Assembly (NCBI GenBank): GCA_964551445.1
Contig: CAZKCG010000023.1
Coordinates: 7,038 to 71,037 of the forward strand
DNA: 64,000 nt
From: DAOPXV01 sp964551445
GTDB lineage: Bacteria > Muiribacteriota > UBA9980
Direction: 5' to 3'
This document shows, one piece after another, positions 8,195 to 16,149 of this stretch. The notes beneath the pieces were generated by a model, which was not told where the DNA came from, searched no databases, and saw nothing but the letters and a program-made list of their open reading frames with translations. The stretch's first letter is position 1. The number at the start of each line of letters is the position of its first letter. A program made the position numbers and the translations under genes.

Positions 8195-9616
8195 ATGAAT
8201 ATACTTTTAATCAATGTTTCATTAAGACCGGAGTCAAAACTCAAACTTTTCCCGCTCGGCCTGGCTTATATCGCTACGGCCATGAAAAAGGCTGGATACG
8301 GCTTTGACCTTCTTGATATAGATCTTTACAGATATTCAGATGATCATATCCGCGAATTTATAAATAAAAAGAAATACGACGTCGTCTGCATGGGTTGTCT
8401 CGTCACCGGATATAAGCGCGTAAAATGGCTTTGTTCGGTCGTTAAAGAGTCCAACCCGGATGCCGTTACGATCGTCGGTAACTCTGTCGCCACCTCCGTT
8501 CCCGATATTTTGCTGACTAAGACCAAAGCCGATATAGCCGTTATGGGAGAGGGCGATATAACCATCGTAGAGCTTTTGAACGCGATAGAAAAATCAAAGC
8601 CCGTCGATAGCATCGCGGGAATATGCATCTTGAAGGACGGGAAGGTCTTTCATACGGCTAAAAGACAGTATATTAAAGACCTTTCAACGCTTCCATTCGT
8701 CGATTATGAGATATTCGACATCCAGGAATACCTTAAATATTCCAATTTGATGGTCAATGAACCTCTGCCGGTGCCGCGCGAACAGATCCGCGTGCTGCCT
8801 TTGAATACGGCGCGCGGCTGTATCGCCAGATGCACTTTCTGCTATCACGTCTTCAAGGACGCGCCCTTCAGACCGAGGCCCGTTTCATCTCTTTTGGACG
8901 AGATAGAACACCTGATAAAAAAATATTCGCTAACTCATATATTCTTTTATGACGAACTTAGTTTTCACACTAAAAAACTCGCGCTGGAATTCGCCGAAGG
9001 CATTCTTGAACGCGGGTTGAAATTTTACTGGGATACGAACTGCCGCGGCAATCTTTTTAATGAGGATTCGGACGTTGAGATACTTCTTAAAATGAAGGAA
9101 GCCGGATGCATGATCGTGGGCTATTCACTCGAATCGGCCGTTCCGGAAATATTGAAGGAAATGAACAAGCACATGAGCGTTGAGGAATTCACGCGTCAGA
9201 CTCAGTTGGTTTATAAATCGGGTATGGCCGTCGGCACGAGCATAGTCCTTGGGTATCCGCAGGAAACTCCCGAAACCATTCATCAGACAATGCAGTGCTG
9301 CATCGATAATAATATATACCCGTCCACTGGATATCTGCTGCCGCAGCCCGGTTCGAAGATGTTTGACTATGCCGTCGAAAACGGATTTATAAAGGATATC
9401 GAGCAATATCTTCTGGCGATGGGCGACCGTCAGGACCTGAGGATAAATATGACCAAAATGACCGACAGCGAGTTCGAGGAATGCGTAAAAAAAGAACTTG
9501 CGAGATGCAACCGCGAGCTGAAGGTCGGCCTGGATGAGAACGCGCTTATAAAAACTCAGCATTTGAGGGCGCCGGAGGAAAAGAGAAAAGAGGCAAAAGA
9601 CCGCAAAAAAATGTAG
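8195..9616 (+). CDS. B12-binding-domain radical SAM protein within the surface-sugar cluster
   Basis: The N-terminal ~140 residues form a cobalamin-binding-type Rossmann domain ('PLGLAYIATAMKKAGY', 'VMGEGD'), followed by a radical SAM core with the cluster motif CIARCTFC (CxxxCxxC) near residue 215. The 473-residue protein ends in a basic Lys/Arg/Glu tail. B12-radical SAM enzymes make C- or P-methylations and ring rearrangements. The family is broad and the reaction here is unknown. The start is ATG 8195, 6 bases after AAGGAG (8183-8188); an in-frame TTG at 8147 is rejected. It lies between the GNAT and the NeuB/PseI-type synthase on the same strand. Confidence 0.85.
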   Translation: MNILLINVSLRPESKLKLFPLGLAYIATAMKKAGYGFDLLDIDLYRYSDDHIREFINKKKYDVVCMGCLVTGYKRVKWLCSVVKESNPDAVTIVGNSVATSVPDILLTKTKADIAVMGEGDITIVELLNAIEKSKPVDSIAGICILKDGKVFHTAKRQYIKDLSTLPFVDYEIFDIQEYLKYSNLMVNEPLPVPREQIRVLPLNTARGCIARCTFCYHVFKDAPFRPRPVSSLLDEIEHLIKKYSLTHIFFYDELSFHTKKLALEFAEGILERGLKFYWDTNCRGNLFNEDSDVEILLKMKEAGCMIVGYSLESAVPEILKEMNKHMSVEEFTRQTQLVYKSGMAVGTSIVLGYPQETPETIHQTMQCCIDNNIYPSTGYLLPQPGSKMFDYAVENGFIKDIEQYLLAMGDRQDLRINMTKMTDSEFEECVKKELARCNRELKVGLDENALIKTQHLRAPEEKRKEAKDRKKM

Positions 9617-9651
9617 ACCGCGCGCGGCGCAAAACTTTCCGAGAGGTAGAT

Positions 9652-10701
9652 ATGAAAAGCGAATTTTATATAAAAGACAGAAAGATAGGCGGCGGGGCGC
9701 CGGCTTATATCATCGCGGAGATCGGCATAAATCACAACGGTTCGAAGGAAACTCTGAAGGAAATGATAGACGCCATAGCGAAAACAGGCGCGGATGCGGT
9801 CAAACTTCAGACATTTAAGCCGGAAGATGTTGTGACCGACGAGAGCGTTCTTTATACCTATGAAGAGAACGGGAAAAAAGTGACGGAGCCTATAATCGAT
9901 ATCTTCAGGCGCGTCGAAACGAAGCTCGAGTGGCACAAAGAAATATTCGAATATGCTGATAAATCAGGATTGACGATATTTTCGACGGCCTGCGATCCGG
10001 AGTCGATAATTTTTCTCAATAAGCTCGGAATGCCGGCTTTTAAAATGGGGTCGGACGACCTGACGAATATTCCGCTTATTGAATATATAGCGGGGATGAA
10101 AAAGCCGTTCATAATATCGACGGGAATGGCCACTATGGCCGAGATCGACGAAGCGGTACGCGCCATAGAGGGACGCGGCAATGAACAGATCGGGATTTTG
10201 CACTGCGTTTCCAATTATCCGACCGACCATAAGGATTGTAACTTAAGGTGCATCAAGACGATAAAAAAATGCTTCGGTTATCCGGCCGGGTATTCCGACC
10301 ATACGGCTGGAGTTTCAGCTTCCGTCGCGGCCGTCGCGCTCGGCGCCGAGATCATCGAAAAACATTTCACGCTCGATAAGAAAATGAAAGGGCCCGACCA
10401 GTTCTTCTCGGCCGATCCTGCGGAATTTAAACTGATGGTCGATTGTATCCGCGAAACCGAGGCGGCGCTCGGAAGCCCCGTAAAAAAATTCGTGGCACGG
10501 GAAGCCGAAATGAGGGTCAGCTGCAGGCGCGGAATAGTGGCGTCGCGCGATATAGCCGCGGGCGAGGAATTTAGCGAGGATAATATATCGTTGAAACGGC
10601 CCGCGAAAGGGCTTCCGCCTGCGGATTATAAAAGCGTCATAGGGCGCACGGCGCAAAAAGATATTAAAAAATTCGATCCGGTCACGCTGGATTGTATTTA
10701 A
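9652..10701 (+). CDS. NeuB/PseI-type nonulosonic acid synthase with SAF domain
   Basis: It condenses phosphoenolpyruvate with a six-carbon amino sugar to give a nine-carbon nonulosonic acid (pseudaminate, legionaminate or neuraminate). 'YIIAEIGINHNGSKETLKEM' is the NeuB N-terminal signature. 'DAVKLQTFKPEDVVT', 'GYSDHTAG' and 'EKHFTLDKKMKGPDQFFSADP' complete the TIM barrel. Residues about 285-349 are the C-terminal SAF (antifreeze-like) lid, 'RRGIVASRDIAAGEEF'. Size (349) is normal. Pairing with a PseG-like hydrolase favours pseudaminate-type over sialic acid, but legionaminate is possible. A hairpin begins on its last base. Confidence 0.92.
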   Translation: MKSEFYIKDRKIGGGAPAYIIAEIGINHNGSKETLKEMIDAIAKTGADAVKLQTFKPEDVVTDESVLYTYEENGKKVTEPIIDIFRRVETKLEWHKEIFEYADKSGLTIFSTACDPESIIFLNKLGMPAFKMGSDDLTNIPLIEYIAGMKKPFIISTGMATMAEIDEAVRAIEGRGNEQIGILHCVSNYPTDHKDCNLRCIKTIKKCFGYPAGYSDHTAGVSASVAAVALGAEIIEKHFTLDKKMKGPDQFFSADPAEFKLMVDCIRETEAALGSPVKKFVAREAEMRVSCRRGIVASRDIAAGEEFSEDNISLKRPAKGLPPADYKSVIGRTAQKDIKKFDPVTLDCI

Positions 10702-10734
10702 AATGCCAAACACGAACGTGTTTGGCATTTTAGT
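10701..10734 (+). terminator. Perfect 14-bp inverted repeat after the NeuB/PseI-type gene
   Basis: AAATGCCAAACACG (10701-10714) is exactly complementary to CGTGTTTGGCATTT (10717-10730). The repeat touches the stop codon and is followed by only a short T run. It is probably a transcription terminator or mRNA 3'-end stabiliser for the surface-sugar operon. Confidence 0.7.
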
Positions 10735-10945
10735 GAAAAGATAAAAGTGAAGAGTGAAGAGTTAATGTAGGCGCGGCATTTTGCCGCGCTTATTTTAAAA
10801 GATGCTTTGGTTAAACTATAGAAAAGTTAAAGACTGGCACACCCGGTACGCTTTCACTAAATAAAGAAAAGATTTCAAAAATCCCCTCTTAAAATTGTCA
10901 GAAAATCCTCAACTATTCACTATTCTTTGTTCACTGTTCTTTATT
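10732..10945. repeat. AGTGAA-rich imperfect repeats, inverted across the intergenic region
   Basis: The left copy at about 10732-10765 is AGTGAA-rich (AAAAGTGAAGAGTGAAGAGT). The right copy at about 10912-10945 is its inverted counterpart (TATTCACTATTCTTTGTTCA). A related stretch recurs at 63398-63424. This looks like a dispersed intergenic repeat or a decayed miniature element. No transposase is linked. Confidence 0.45.
10771..10795 (+). terminator. GC-rich hairpin, second terminator-like element
   Basis: GCGCGGCA (10771-10778) pairs with TGCCGCGC (10782-10789) around a TTT loop and is followed by TTATTTT. It looks like a rho-independent terminator downstream of the operon and lies between two converging operons. 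Confidence 0.6.
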
Positions 10946-10969
10946 TTCTTTTTCTCGCGTTCCGTCGTT

Positions 10970-11590
10970 TTATTTATACATGATGATCGTGAAATCGTGG
11001 GTCATGTAGTCATGACGGAGCGTCACTTTTTTGCAGATGCTTTTACAGAATTCGAAAATTTCCGCGGGGTCGTAATAATAATAGACTTCTTCGGTGAAGT
11101 CGGCGTATTTACTTAGCATTGAGACGGCCGCGGCTTTTTTTGACATCTGAAGCATTTTTTGCAGGATGTCTTTTATCATTTTATCATTTACGCCGAGATT
11201 GATGTTGAAGGCGCCGGATGAGATCACATAATCATATTTTTCAGTGTTTTTTGCTTCCAGTACGTCGCCTGTTTTAAATTTCACTCCGGCGGCTTTTTTA
11301 AAACGCGCCTGCGCCCCTTCTATCATCTCGTCGCAGATATCGACGCCGGTGTAGTTCACTTTCTTATCATTCATCTGAAGGTATTTTAAAAATTCGCCCA
11401 GGCCGCAGCCGACATCGAGCAGCGTGGAGCCGTCGAGTTCGCCTATGGCGGATAAGACATCGAATCTGGCGTATTGAGAGGCTTGAGAGCCCCAGTTCAC
11501 CGCTTCATAGGAATCGCCGAACTTTTTAAACTCCGCGGCGAAGAAGGTCCTTATTTTTTTCTTTGATGAAGCCAGAAATTTTTTATCCAT
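10970..11590 (-). CDS. Class I SAM methyltransferase, paralogue A of a flanking pair
   Basis: A 206-residue methyltransferase with motif I 'LLDVGCGLGEFLKYL' and 'YTGVDICDEMIEGA' for SAM binding. It is closely similar along its whole length to the gene at 12522-13145; both begin KFLASS.KKIR.FFA.EF and end in HDY(M)xHDFT. ATG 11590 lies 10 bases after GGAGAG. It is probably co-transcribed with the methylase 21 bases upstream. The substrate is unknown. Its place opposite the nonulosonate cluster suggests decoration of the surface sugar or flagellin. Confidence 0.8.
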   Translation of the reverse strand: MDKKFLASSKKKIRTFFAAEFKKFGDSYEAVNWGSQASQYARFDVLSAIGELDGSTLLDVGCGLGEFLKYLQMNDKKVNYTGVDICDEMIEGAQARFKKAAGVKFKTGDVLEAKNTEKYDYVISSGAFNINLGVNDKMIKDILQKMLQMSKKAAAVSMLSKYADFTEEVYYYYDPAEIFEFCKSICKKVTLRHDYMTHDFTIIMYK

Positions 11591-11611
11591 AAGGGTTTAA
11601 CTCTCCAAACT

Positions 11612-12253
11612 TTATATTTTTTCGAGTAAATACATTGAATCGATATTGGCGCAATTCACATATTTGTATCTTATTTCTTTCACGAGCTTCAAATTTTTGA
11701 AATTTTCAAGGTAAGCTCGGGCGAAATCGGTTTTCCACATGAAGCCTTCATGTCCGCGATAATTTAAGCGCTCGCATTTTTCCGAAAAATATTCGAATCC
11801 CCAGATGTATTTTTTCGAGCATCTAACTATTTCCGACATGGCTTTAAGATGATCTTCGGGAGCGATATGTATAAGAACGCCCGAAGTGAAGACCATGTCG
11901 AAATAAGCGTCCTTGAAGGGAATGTCGAAGATCGACCCCTGGATGGTCCTTGCGAACGGCACGTTTGAATGTGATTTTTCGATGGCGTCCTGCTGTATGT
12001 CGATGCCGTAAAAATCCTTGATATTGGTCATCTGTTTTAAATGTTTTATCTGGCCGCCGACATTGCATCCTGCTTCGAGGATCTTATTGATATCGAGGTC
12101 TTTCAGAAATTCGAGGTTCATTTGCGTGCGGCTTATGCCGAACTCTTTTATGAAATATTCGTCCGCCGCTTCCACGGTGAAAAAATTTCTGTCATTGTAT
12201 TCTTTTCCGAATTCCGAACTCCAGAATTTTTCCTGATCGGTAGATGGTTTCAT
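11612..12253 (-). CDS. Pseudaminic-acid-biosynthesis-associated methylase
   Basis: A methyltransferase of the type often found in pseudaminate loci: 'DQEKFWSSEFGKEYNDRN' at the N-terminus is the characteristic FW..EFG..Y..RN opening. 'ILEAGCNVGGQI' replaces the usual motif I, and 'VFTSGVLIHIAPE' follows. I take ATG 12253 as start, about 9 bases after AAGGGG; upstream in-frame starts lack a ribosome site. That gives 213 residues. A promoter lies at 12313-12342. It probably methylates a pseudaminate-type sugar or a linked group; this rests on family association, not on a visible substrate site. Confidence 0.85.
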   Translation of the reverse strand: MKPSTDQEKFWSSEFGKEYNDRNFFTVEAADEYFIKEFGISRTQMNLEFLKDLDINKILEAGCNVGGQIKHLKQMTNIKDFYGIDIQQDAIEKSHSNVPFARTIQGSIFDIPFKDAYFDMVFTSGVLIHIAPEDHLKAMSEIVRCSKKYIWGFEYFSEKCERLNYRGHEGFMWKTDFARAYLENFKNLKLVKEIRYKYVNCANIDSMYLLEKI

Positions 12254-12312
12254 TGAAAATATCCCCTTTTTCATATAAAAATTCGTGAATTTTTTAAGTA
12301 AATATATATTTA

Positions 12313-12342
12313 AATATAGCACATTCAGCGCTTTAAAGTCAA
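12313..12342 (-). promoter_or_regulatory. Sigma-70 promoter for the 12253/11590 methyltransferase pair
   Basis: On the minus strand TTGACT (12337-12342) is followed after 18 bases by TATATT (12313-12318). It leaves a leader of roughly 50 bases before ATG 12253. Confidence 0.7.
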
Positions 12343-12521
12343 CCGGCGCGGAAAAGAAGGGTGTTAAAAGGCGGCCGTTTGAACGGCGTACGCATATTTT
12401 TTACCGTGCGGGCCGGTGCAGTAAAAAAAGCCGGAAAAGAAGAAAACGGAAAAGAGGATAAAACCGGCCTGTTATGTAATGCGCTTTAAGGCATGATGTT
12501 TTCCGCGCGCCGCTTCCCGAA

Positions 12522-13145
12522 CTAACTTTTGTACATGACGACGGTGAAATCGTGGGCCATATAGTCGTGCCTCAAAACCACCTTTTCGCAAATGGTTTTG
12601 CAGAATTTGAAAATTTCGCACGGATCGTAGTAATAATAAAGAGGGTCCGTGCACCGTTCGTATTCGCTGAGCATCGAGACCGCGGCGGCGGCGCCGGCCA
12701 TGTAGTACATTTTTCTAAGGACCTCTTTTATCATTTTATCGTTGGCGCCCAGGTTCATGTTAAACGCGCCGGATGAGACGACATAGTCGTATTTGGGCGG
12801 GTTTTTGATCTCGAGGATGTCGCCGGTCATAAATTTCGCGTCAGGAGTTTTCCTGAAATGTTCTTTCGCGCCGGTGATCATCTCTTCGCAGATGTCGATG
12901 CCGGTGTAGGCCACTTTTTTCTTGTTCAGTTTAATATATTTTAAAAGATCGCCAAGGCCGCATCCGATATCTAGGACCTTTTTGCCTTCGAATTCGCCGA
13001 TGCTTAAAAGGACCTCGAATCTGGCGTATTGAGAGATCTGCGATTCCCAGTTGAGGGATTCATAAGAATAACCGAATTTTTCAAATTCGCCCGCGAAGAA
13101 GGCGCGGATCTTTTTTTGCGATGAAGCTAGAAATTTTGTGTCCAC
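12522..13145 (-). CDS. Class I SAM methyltransferase, paralogue B of a flanking pair
   Basis: A 207-residue methyltransferase: 'VLDIGCGLGDLLKYI' and 'YTGIDICEEMITGA' are the SAM-binding motifs. It is a full-length paralogue of 10970-11590, and the pair flanks the pseudaminate-type methylase, which indicates a local duplication. The start is placed at GTG 13145 because the N-terminus then matches the paralogue (MDTKFLASS versus MDKKFLASS) and the spacing from AGGAGAG is normal. The TTG at 13154 is too near the ribosome site. It has its own promoter (13206-13234). Confidence 0.8.
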   Translation of the reverse strand: MDTKFLASSQKKIRAFFAGEFEKFGYSYESLNWESQISQYARFEVLLSIGEFEGKKVLDIGCGLGDLLKYIKLNKKKVAYTGIDICEEMITGAKEHFRKTPDAKFMTGDILEIKNPPKYDYVVSSGAFNMNLGANDKMIKEVLRKMYYMAGAAAAVSMLSEYERCTDPLYYYYDPCEIFKFCKTICEKVVLRHDYMAHDFTVVMYKS

Positions 13146-13205
13146 TGAAAACAACTCTCCTGATATATTGCAAAATCTTCGTTTTTAAAGTGAAATTCCG
13201 CTGTA

Positions 13206-13234
13206 ATATAACATAAACGGCGGTTTAAAGTCAA
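13206..13234 (-). promoter_or_regulatory. Sigma-70 promoter for methyltransferase paralogue B
   Basis: Minus strand TTGACT (13229-13234), 17 bases, TTATAT (13206-13211). It drives the gene starting at 13145, with a leader of about 55 bases carrying AGGAGAG. Confidence 0.75.
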
Positions 13235-13318
13235 TAATTTCAAAACGGCGCGTCAAAATGGCCGTTTCCGGCTTTCAAAAGACGGTGAAAATTATATTGG
13301 CCGTCCGTTTCAATAATG

Positions 13319-13347
13319 TTGACTTTTGCCACAAAATCTGGTATTAT
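13319..13347 (+). promoter_or_regulatory. Sigma-70 promoter for pilD, close enough to give a leaderless mRNA
   Basis: TTGACT (13319-13324), 17 bases, TATTAT (13342-13347). The expected transcription start, about 13354, is one or two bases before ATG 13356, leaving no room for a Shine-Dalgarno. Confidence 0.75.
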
Positions 13348-13355
13348 CAAGCATT

Positions 13356-14198
13356 ATGCTAATAGATTTCGAAAGTATGATATCAGAATCCTTACAGATA
13401 CTTGCGCCGATCATGCCGGTGCTCATCGTCATGTTCGGGCTGCTGGTCGGATCGTTTCTGAACGTGTGCATTTACCGGCTCGCCAAGAACGAATCGGTGG
13501 TTTATCCGAACTCGCACTGTCCGAAATGCTGGACGCAGCTTCGCCCTGTCGATCTTGTGCCGGTGCTCAGCTATGTTTTTCTGGGCGGCAGATGCCGTTA
13601 CTGTAAACAGAAGATCTCGCCGAGATACGCGTGCGTCGAGCTTTTGACGGCATTCATTTTTTTTATGGCCTATGAAATTTGCGGGTTTAATTTCAAACTC
13701 GCCGTATACCTCTTTCTTTTCAGTGTTTTTATAGTTATCTCATTCATCGACTGGGACTGGCAGATAATCCCGGATCAGATAACCATAAACGGAATGTTTC
13801 TGGGGCTTTTCATCGCCTATCTGACATGGCTTTATCCCGATCCGAAATCGCTCACTTTTTACACTCCGTTAAACGACTCGATCTGGGGCGTTTTAAGCGG
13901 GGGCGGCCTGCTATATTCGGTTTCGGTTTTGAGCGGGGGCGGAATGGGCGGAGGCGACGTCAAACTCGCGGCGCTCATAGGCGCTTTTCTGGGCTGGAAA
14001 ACCGTTCTGATAGGACTTTTACTGGCCTGCTTCATCGGATCGTTCTTCGGCGTCGCGATGATACTTTTAAAAATTAAAAAACGCAGGGATTATATAGCTT
14101 TCGGGCCGTATATAGCCATGGGTACCATGATCGTTATGATATACGGGTGCGATAATATAATTAACCTTTATTGCCGGCTGACTTTGAGCGGTTATTGA
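13356..14198 (+). CDS. pilD: Prepilin peptidase / N-methyltransferase (PilD/GspO)
   Basis: An inner-membrane aspartyl protease that cleaves the leader of type IV prepilins and pseudopilins and methylates the new N-terminus. The N-terminal 'GLLVGSFLNVCIYRL' and the zinc-binding CPKC...CRYC pair (methyltransferase domain) are present. So are the two catalytic aspartates, in 'SFIDWDWQIIPDQ' and 'GGGMGGGDVKL' (GxGD type). Multiple membrane segments span the length. The start ATG 13356 gives 280 residues; ATG 13377 is an alternative. It is followed by two genes encoding its likely substrates. Confidence 0.92.
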   Translation: MLIDFESMISESLQILAPIMPVLIVMFGLLVGSFLNVCIYRLAKNESVVYPNSHCPKCWTQLRPVDLVPVLSYVFLGGRCRYCKQKISPRYACVELLTAFIFFMAYEICGFNFKLAVYLFLFSVFIVISFIDWDWQIIPDQITINGMFLGLFIAYLTWLYPDPKSLTFYTPLNDSIWGVLSGGGLLYSVSVLSGGGMGGGDVKLAALIGAFLGWKTVLIGLLLACFIGSFFGVAMILLKIKKRRDYIAFGPYIAMGTMIVMIYGCDNIINLYCRLTLSGY

Positions 14199-14203
14199 GA
14201 ACT

Positions 14204-14680
14204 ATGAAAACAAAAAACTTTCGTGACGCATACGGTTTTTCATATATAGAGGTCCTGACGGCTATCGTCATGCTCGCGGTGGTAATCATTCCCATCACGC
14301 GCCTGATACTTTTTTCGTCCTTCGGAACGCGCGAGGCGAACGAATTCGTCATAGCCTATAATCTGGCGGCCGATAAAATTGAAAATATAAAAATGCTTTC
14401 CTTCGACAAGATCGAGAACGAGGAAAACGACATATACACGAAACAGGAAGCCGAGAAAGTGCCTGATTTTCATAAGTTCATGCAGCTATATAAGAGCCGC
14501 TACAAACTCGATTATAAATATTTCGAACCGACGCACGGCATTTTCGGGCGCACCGTAACGATAGACGACAAGGTGGATCCGGTGAACACGCCGCCCAAGC
14601 TGAAAAAAATAACGGTCAACGTGTATTTGAAAAGCGACAAAAAACAGTTCGCGACCATAAATACGCTGATAGGTGAGTAA
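14204..14680 (+). CDS. Pseudopilin-like protein (PilV/GspI type)
   Basis: A 158-residue protein with a class III prepilin leader: a short basic N-terminus, then the peptidase site G|FSYIEVLTAIVML with the conserved Glu at +5 and a hydrophobic helix of about 20 residues. The rest is a polar periplasmic domain. It is therefore a minor pilin or type II secretion pseudopilin; position and motif resemble GspI/PilV. ATG 14204 is chosen because it lies just before the leader; the frame opens further upstream, inside pilD. Confidence 0.82.
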   Translation: MKTKNFRDAYGFSYIEVLTAIVMLAVVIIPITRLILFSSFGTREANEFVIAYNLAADKIENIKMLSFDKIENEENDIYTKQEAEKVPDFHKFMQLYKSRYKLDYKYFEPTHGIFGRTVTIDDKVDPVNTPPKLKKITVNVYLKSDKKQFATINTLIGE

Positions 14681-15325
14681 GTGAAGAATTTTTTTTCCGC
14701 GGAATTTAATAAAAAAAGGGCTTTTACGCTCGTCGAAGTGATGATATCTCTCGCGCTTACGGCTTCGGTAATGACTATCGCCTATACTTTTTATTTCTTT
14801 TCGCTGCGCACGACGACCGAAGGAATGAACAAGATCGACGTGCAGAAAAAGGTCAGGATCGCCATCGAGCATATAGCGGGCGATCTCAGGTCGGCCAAGG
14901 AAATAATCAGAATAGAACCGGGCGTGCTCGAGCTTAAAAAATTCATAGACGATAAGGAAGAGCAGGCTCATATCAATCTTTCGGGCGACACTCTGACGAG
15001 AAAGGTAAAATACGAGTGCGTTAAAAAAGGCCCGGGCCAGACGGGCGACGCTATAATGGTCGAGATCGACAACGCCAGCGGAACGCTTATGAAATTCGAC
15101 TCGATCAGCGACAATATTTTCGAGGCCTATACTTTCGATCCGGATGAAAATCTTATTCTTTTCGATCACAGAGAGAACGACAGCATTATGCGCTCGAAGA
15201 TATCGCTCGTCAAACTTAAATTCAGGGTAAAGCACGGTAAAACCGAGATAGTCATAAACACATCGATAAATCCAAGATTTTTATACGGTTTCAAACAGCA
15301 GCCATACTGGAACTTCATCAAATAA
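14681..15325 (+). CDS. Pseudopilin-like protein (PilW/GspJ type)
   Basis: A 214-residue minor pilin candidate. The prepilin site is A|FTLVEVMISLALTASV, with Ala instead of the usual Gly at -1 and Glu at +5, followed by the hydrophobic helix. The start is GTG, immediately after the previous stop (TAAGTG), with AGGTGAG at 14671-14677. Size and order after a GspI-like protein fit GspJ/PilW. The Ala at -1 is tolerated in some systems and is worth noting because processing may be less efficient. Confidence 0.8.
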   Translation: MKNFFSAEFNKKRAFTLVEVMISLALTASVMTIAYTFYFFSLRTTTEGMNKIDVQKKVRIAIEHIAGDLRSAKEIIRIEPGVLELKKFIDDKEEQAHINLSGDTLTRKVKYECVKKGPGQTGDAIMVEIDNASGTLMKFDSISDNIFEAYTFDPDENLILFDHRENDSIMRSKISLVKLKFRVKHGKTEIVINTSINPRFLYGFKQQPYWNFIK

Positions 15326-15346
15326 GATATAAGGGGAATTTGAAAA

Positions 15347-16105
15347 ATGAAGGAAAAAAAAGAAAAAAAACCGGCGAAAAACGCGAAAAAAGAATTAGCG
15401 GTAGTACTGCTTTCGGGCGGAATGGATTCGGCCGTAACGGCCGCCGTCGCAGCTAAAAAATACAGGCTCGCCTGCCTTCATCTCAACTACGGCCAGCGCA
15501 CCGAAACGAAAGAACTCGAAAGTTTTTATAAGTTATGCCATAATTATTCGGTTGACGAAAGGCTTATCGTCGACGTTACGCACCTTTCACAGATAGGCGG
15601 ATCCTCGCTTACCGATTTTCATATCGACGTTCCGAAGGCCAATGAATATGAACTTAAGCAGGGCGCGAGCAAGAGGGACGCCATTCCGAATACCTACGTC
15701 CCTTTCAGGAACGCGCATATTCTGGCCATCGCGGCCTCATGGTCCGAGGTCATAGGCGCGAAAAAGATATTTGTGGGGGCGGTCGCAGAGGACTCGTCAG
15801 GCTATCCCGATACCAGGCCGGAGTTTTATAAGGCGTTTGAAAAAGCCATCAAAATGGGTACGAAGCCTGGAACGAAGATCAAAATAGAGACCCCCGTCAT
15901 AAATATGAAAAAATCCGAGATCGTAAAACTCGGCGTCGAGCTCCAGGTTCCGTTCGAACTCACATGGAGCTGTTATACCGAAAACGAGACGGCATGCGGC
16001 GTATGCGAATCCTGTGTTTTAAGGCTTCGCGGTTTTAACGACGCGAAGGTCCACGATCCTATAAAATACGACACTTCTATTTTTAACAGCGAAACCTTCG
16101 TTTAG
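15347..16105 (+). CDS. queC: 7-cyano-7-deazaguanine synthase QueC
   Basis: It converts 7-carboxy-7-deazaguanine to preQ0 with ATP and ammonia, on the queuosine pathway of tRNA modification. The PP-loop 'AVVLLSGGMDS' lies at residues 19-29. 'YGQRTETKEL', 'YVPFRNAHILAIAASW' and the zinc site 'CYTENETACGVCESCVLR' near the C-terminus are all QueC-specific. The 252 residues include a Lys-rich N-terminal extension of about 15 residues not typical of the family. It lies 21 bases after the pseudopilin and is probably co-transcribed by chance of position. Confidence 0.95.
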   Translation: MKEKKEKKPAKNAKKELAVVLLSGGMDSAVTAAVAAKKYRLACLHLNYGQRTETKELESFYKLCHNYSVDERLIVDVTHLSQIGGSSLTDFHIDVPKANEYELKQGASKRDAIPNTYVPFRNAHILAIAASWSEVIGAKKIFVGAVAEDSSGYPDTRPEFYKAFEKAIKMGTKPGTKIKIETPVINMKKSEIVKLGVELQVPFELTWSCYTENETACGVCESCVLRLRGFNDAKVHDPIKYDTSIFNSETFV

Positions 16106-16149
16106 TCTGCAGAATGGTTAATTTGAAGCGCCCGGCCGGGTAAGGAGCC

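Noticed and set aside
10895..11116. Plus-strand open frame overlapping the end of the methyltransferase
   Set aside because: It is antisense to a clear methyltransferase gene and has no domain or ribosome site.
12374..12387. GCCGTT-TG-AACGGC hairpin as terminator of methyltransferase paralogue B
   Set aside because: The stem is only 6 bp and the T run on the minus strand is short and displaced.
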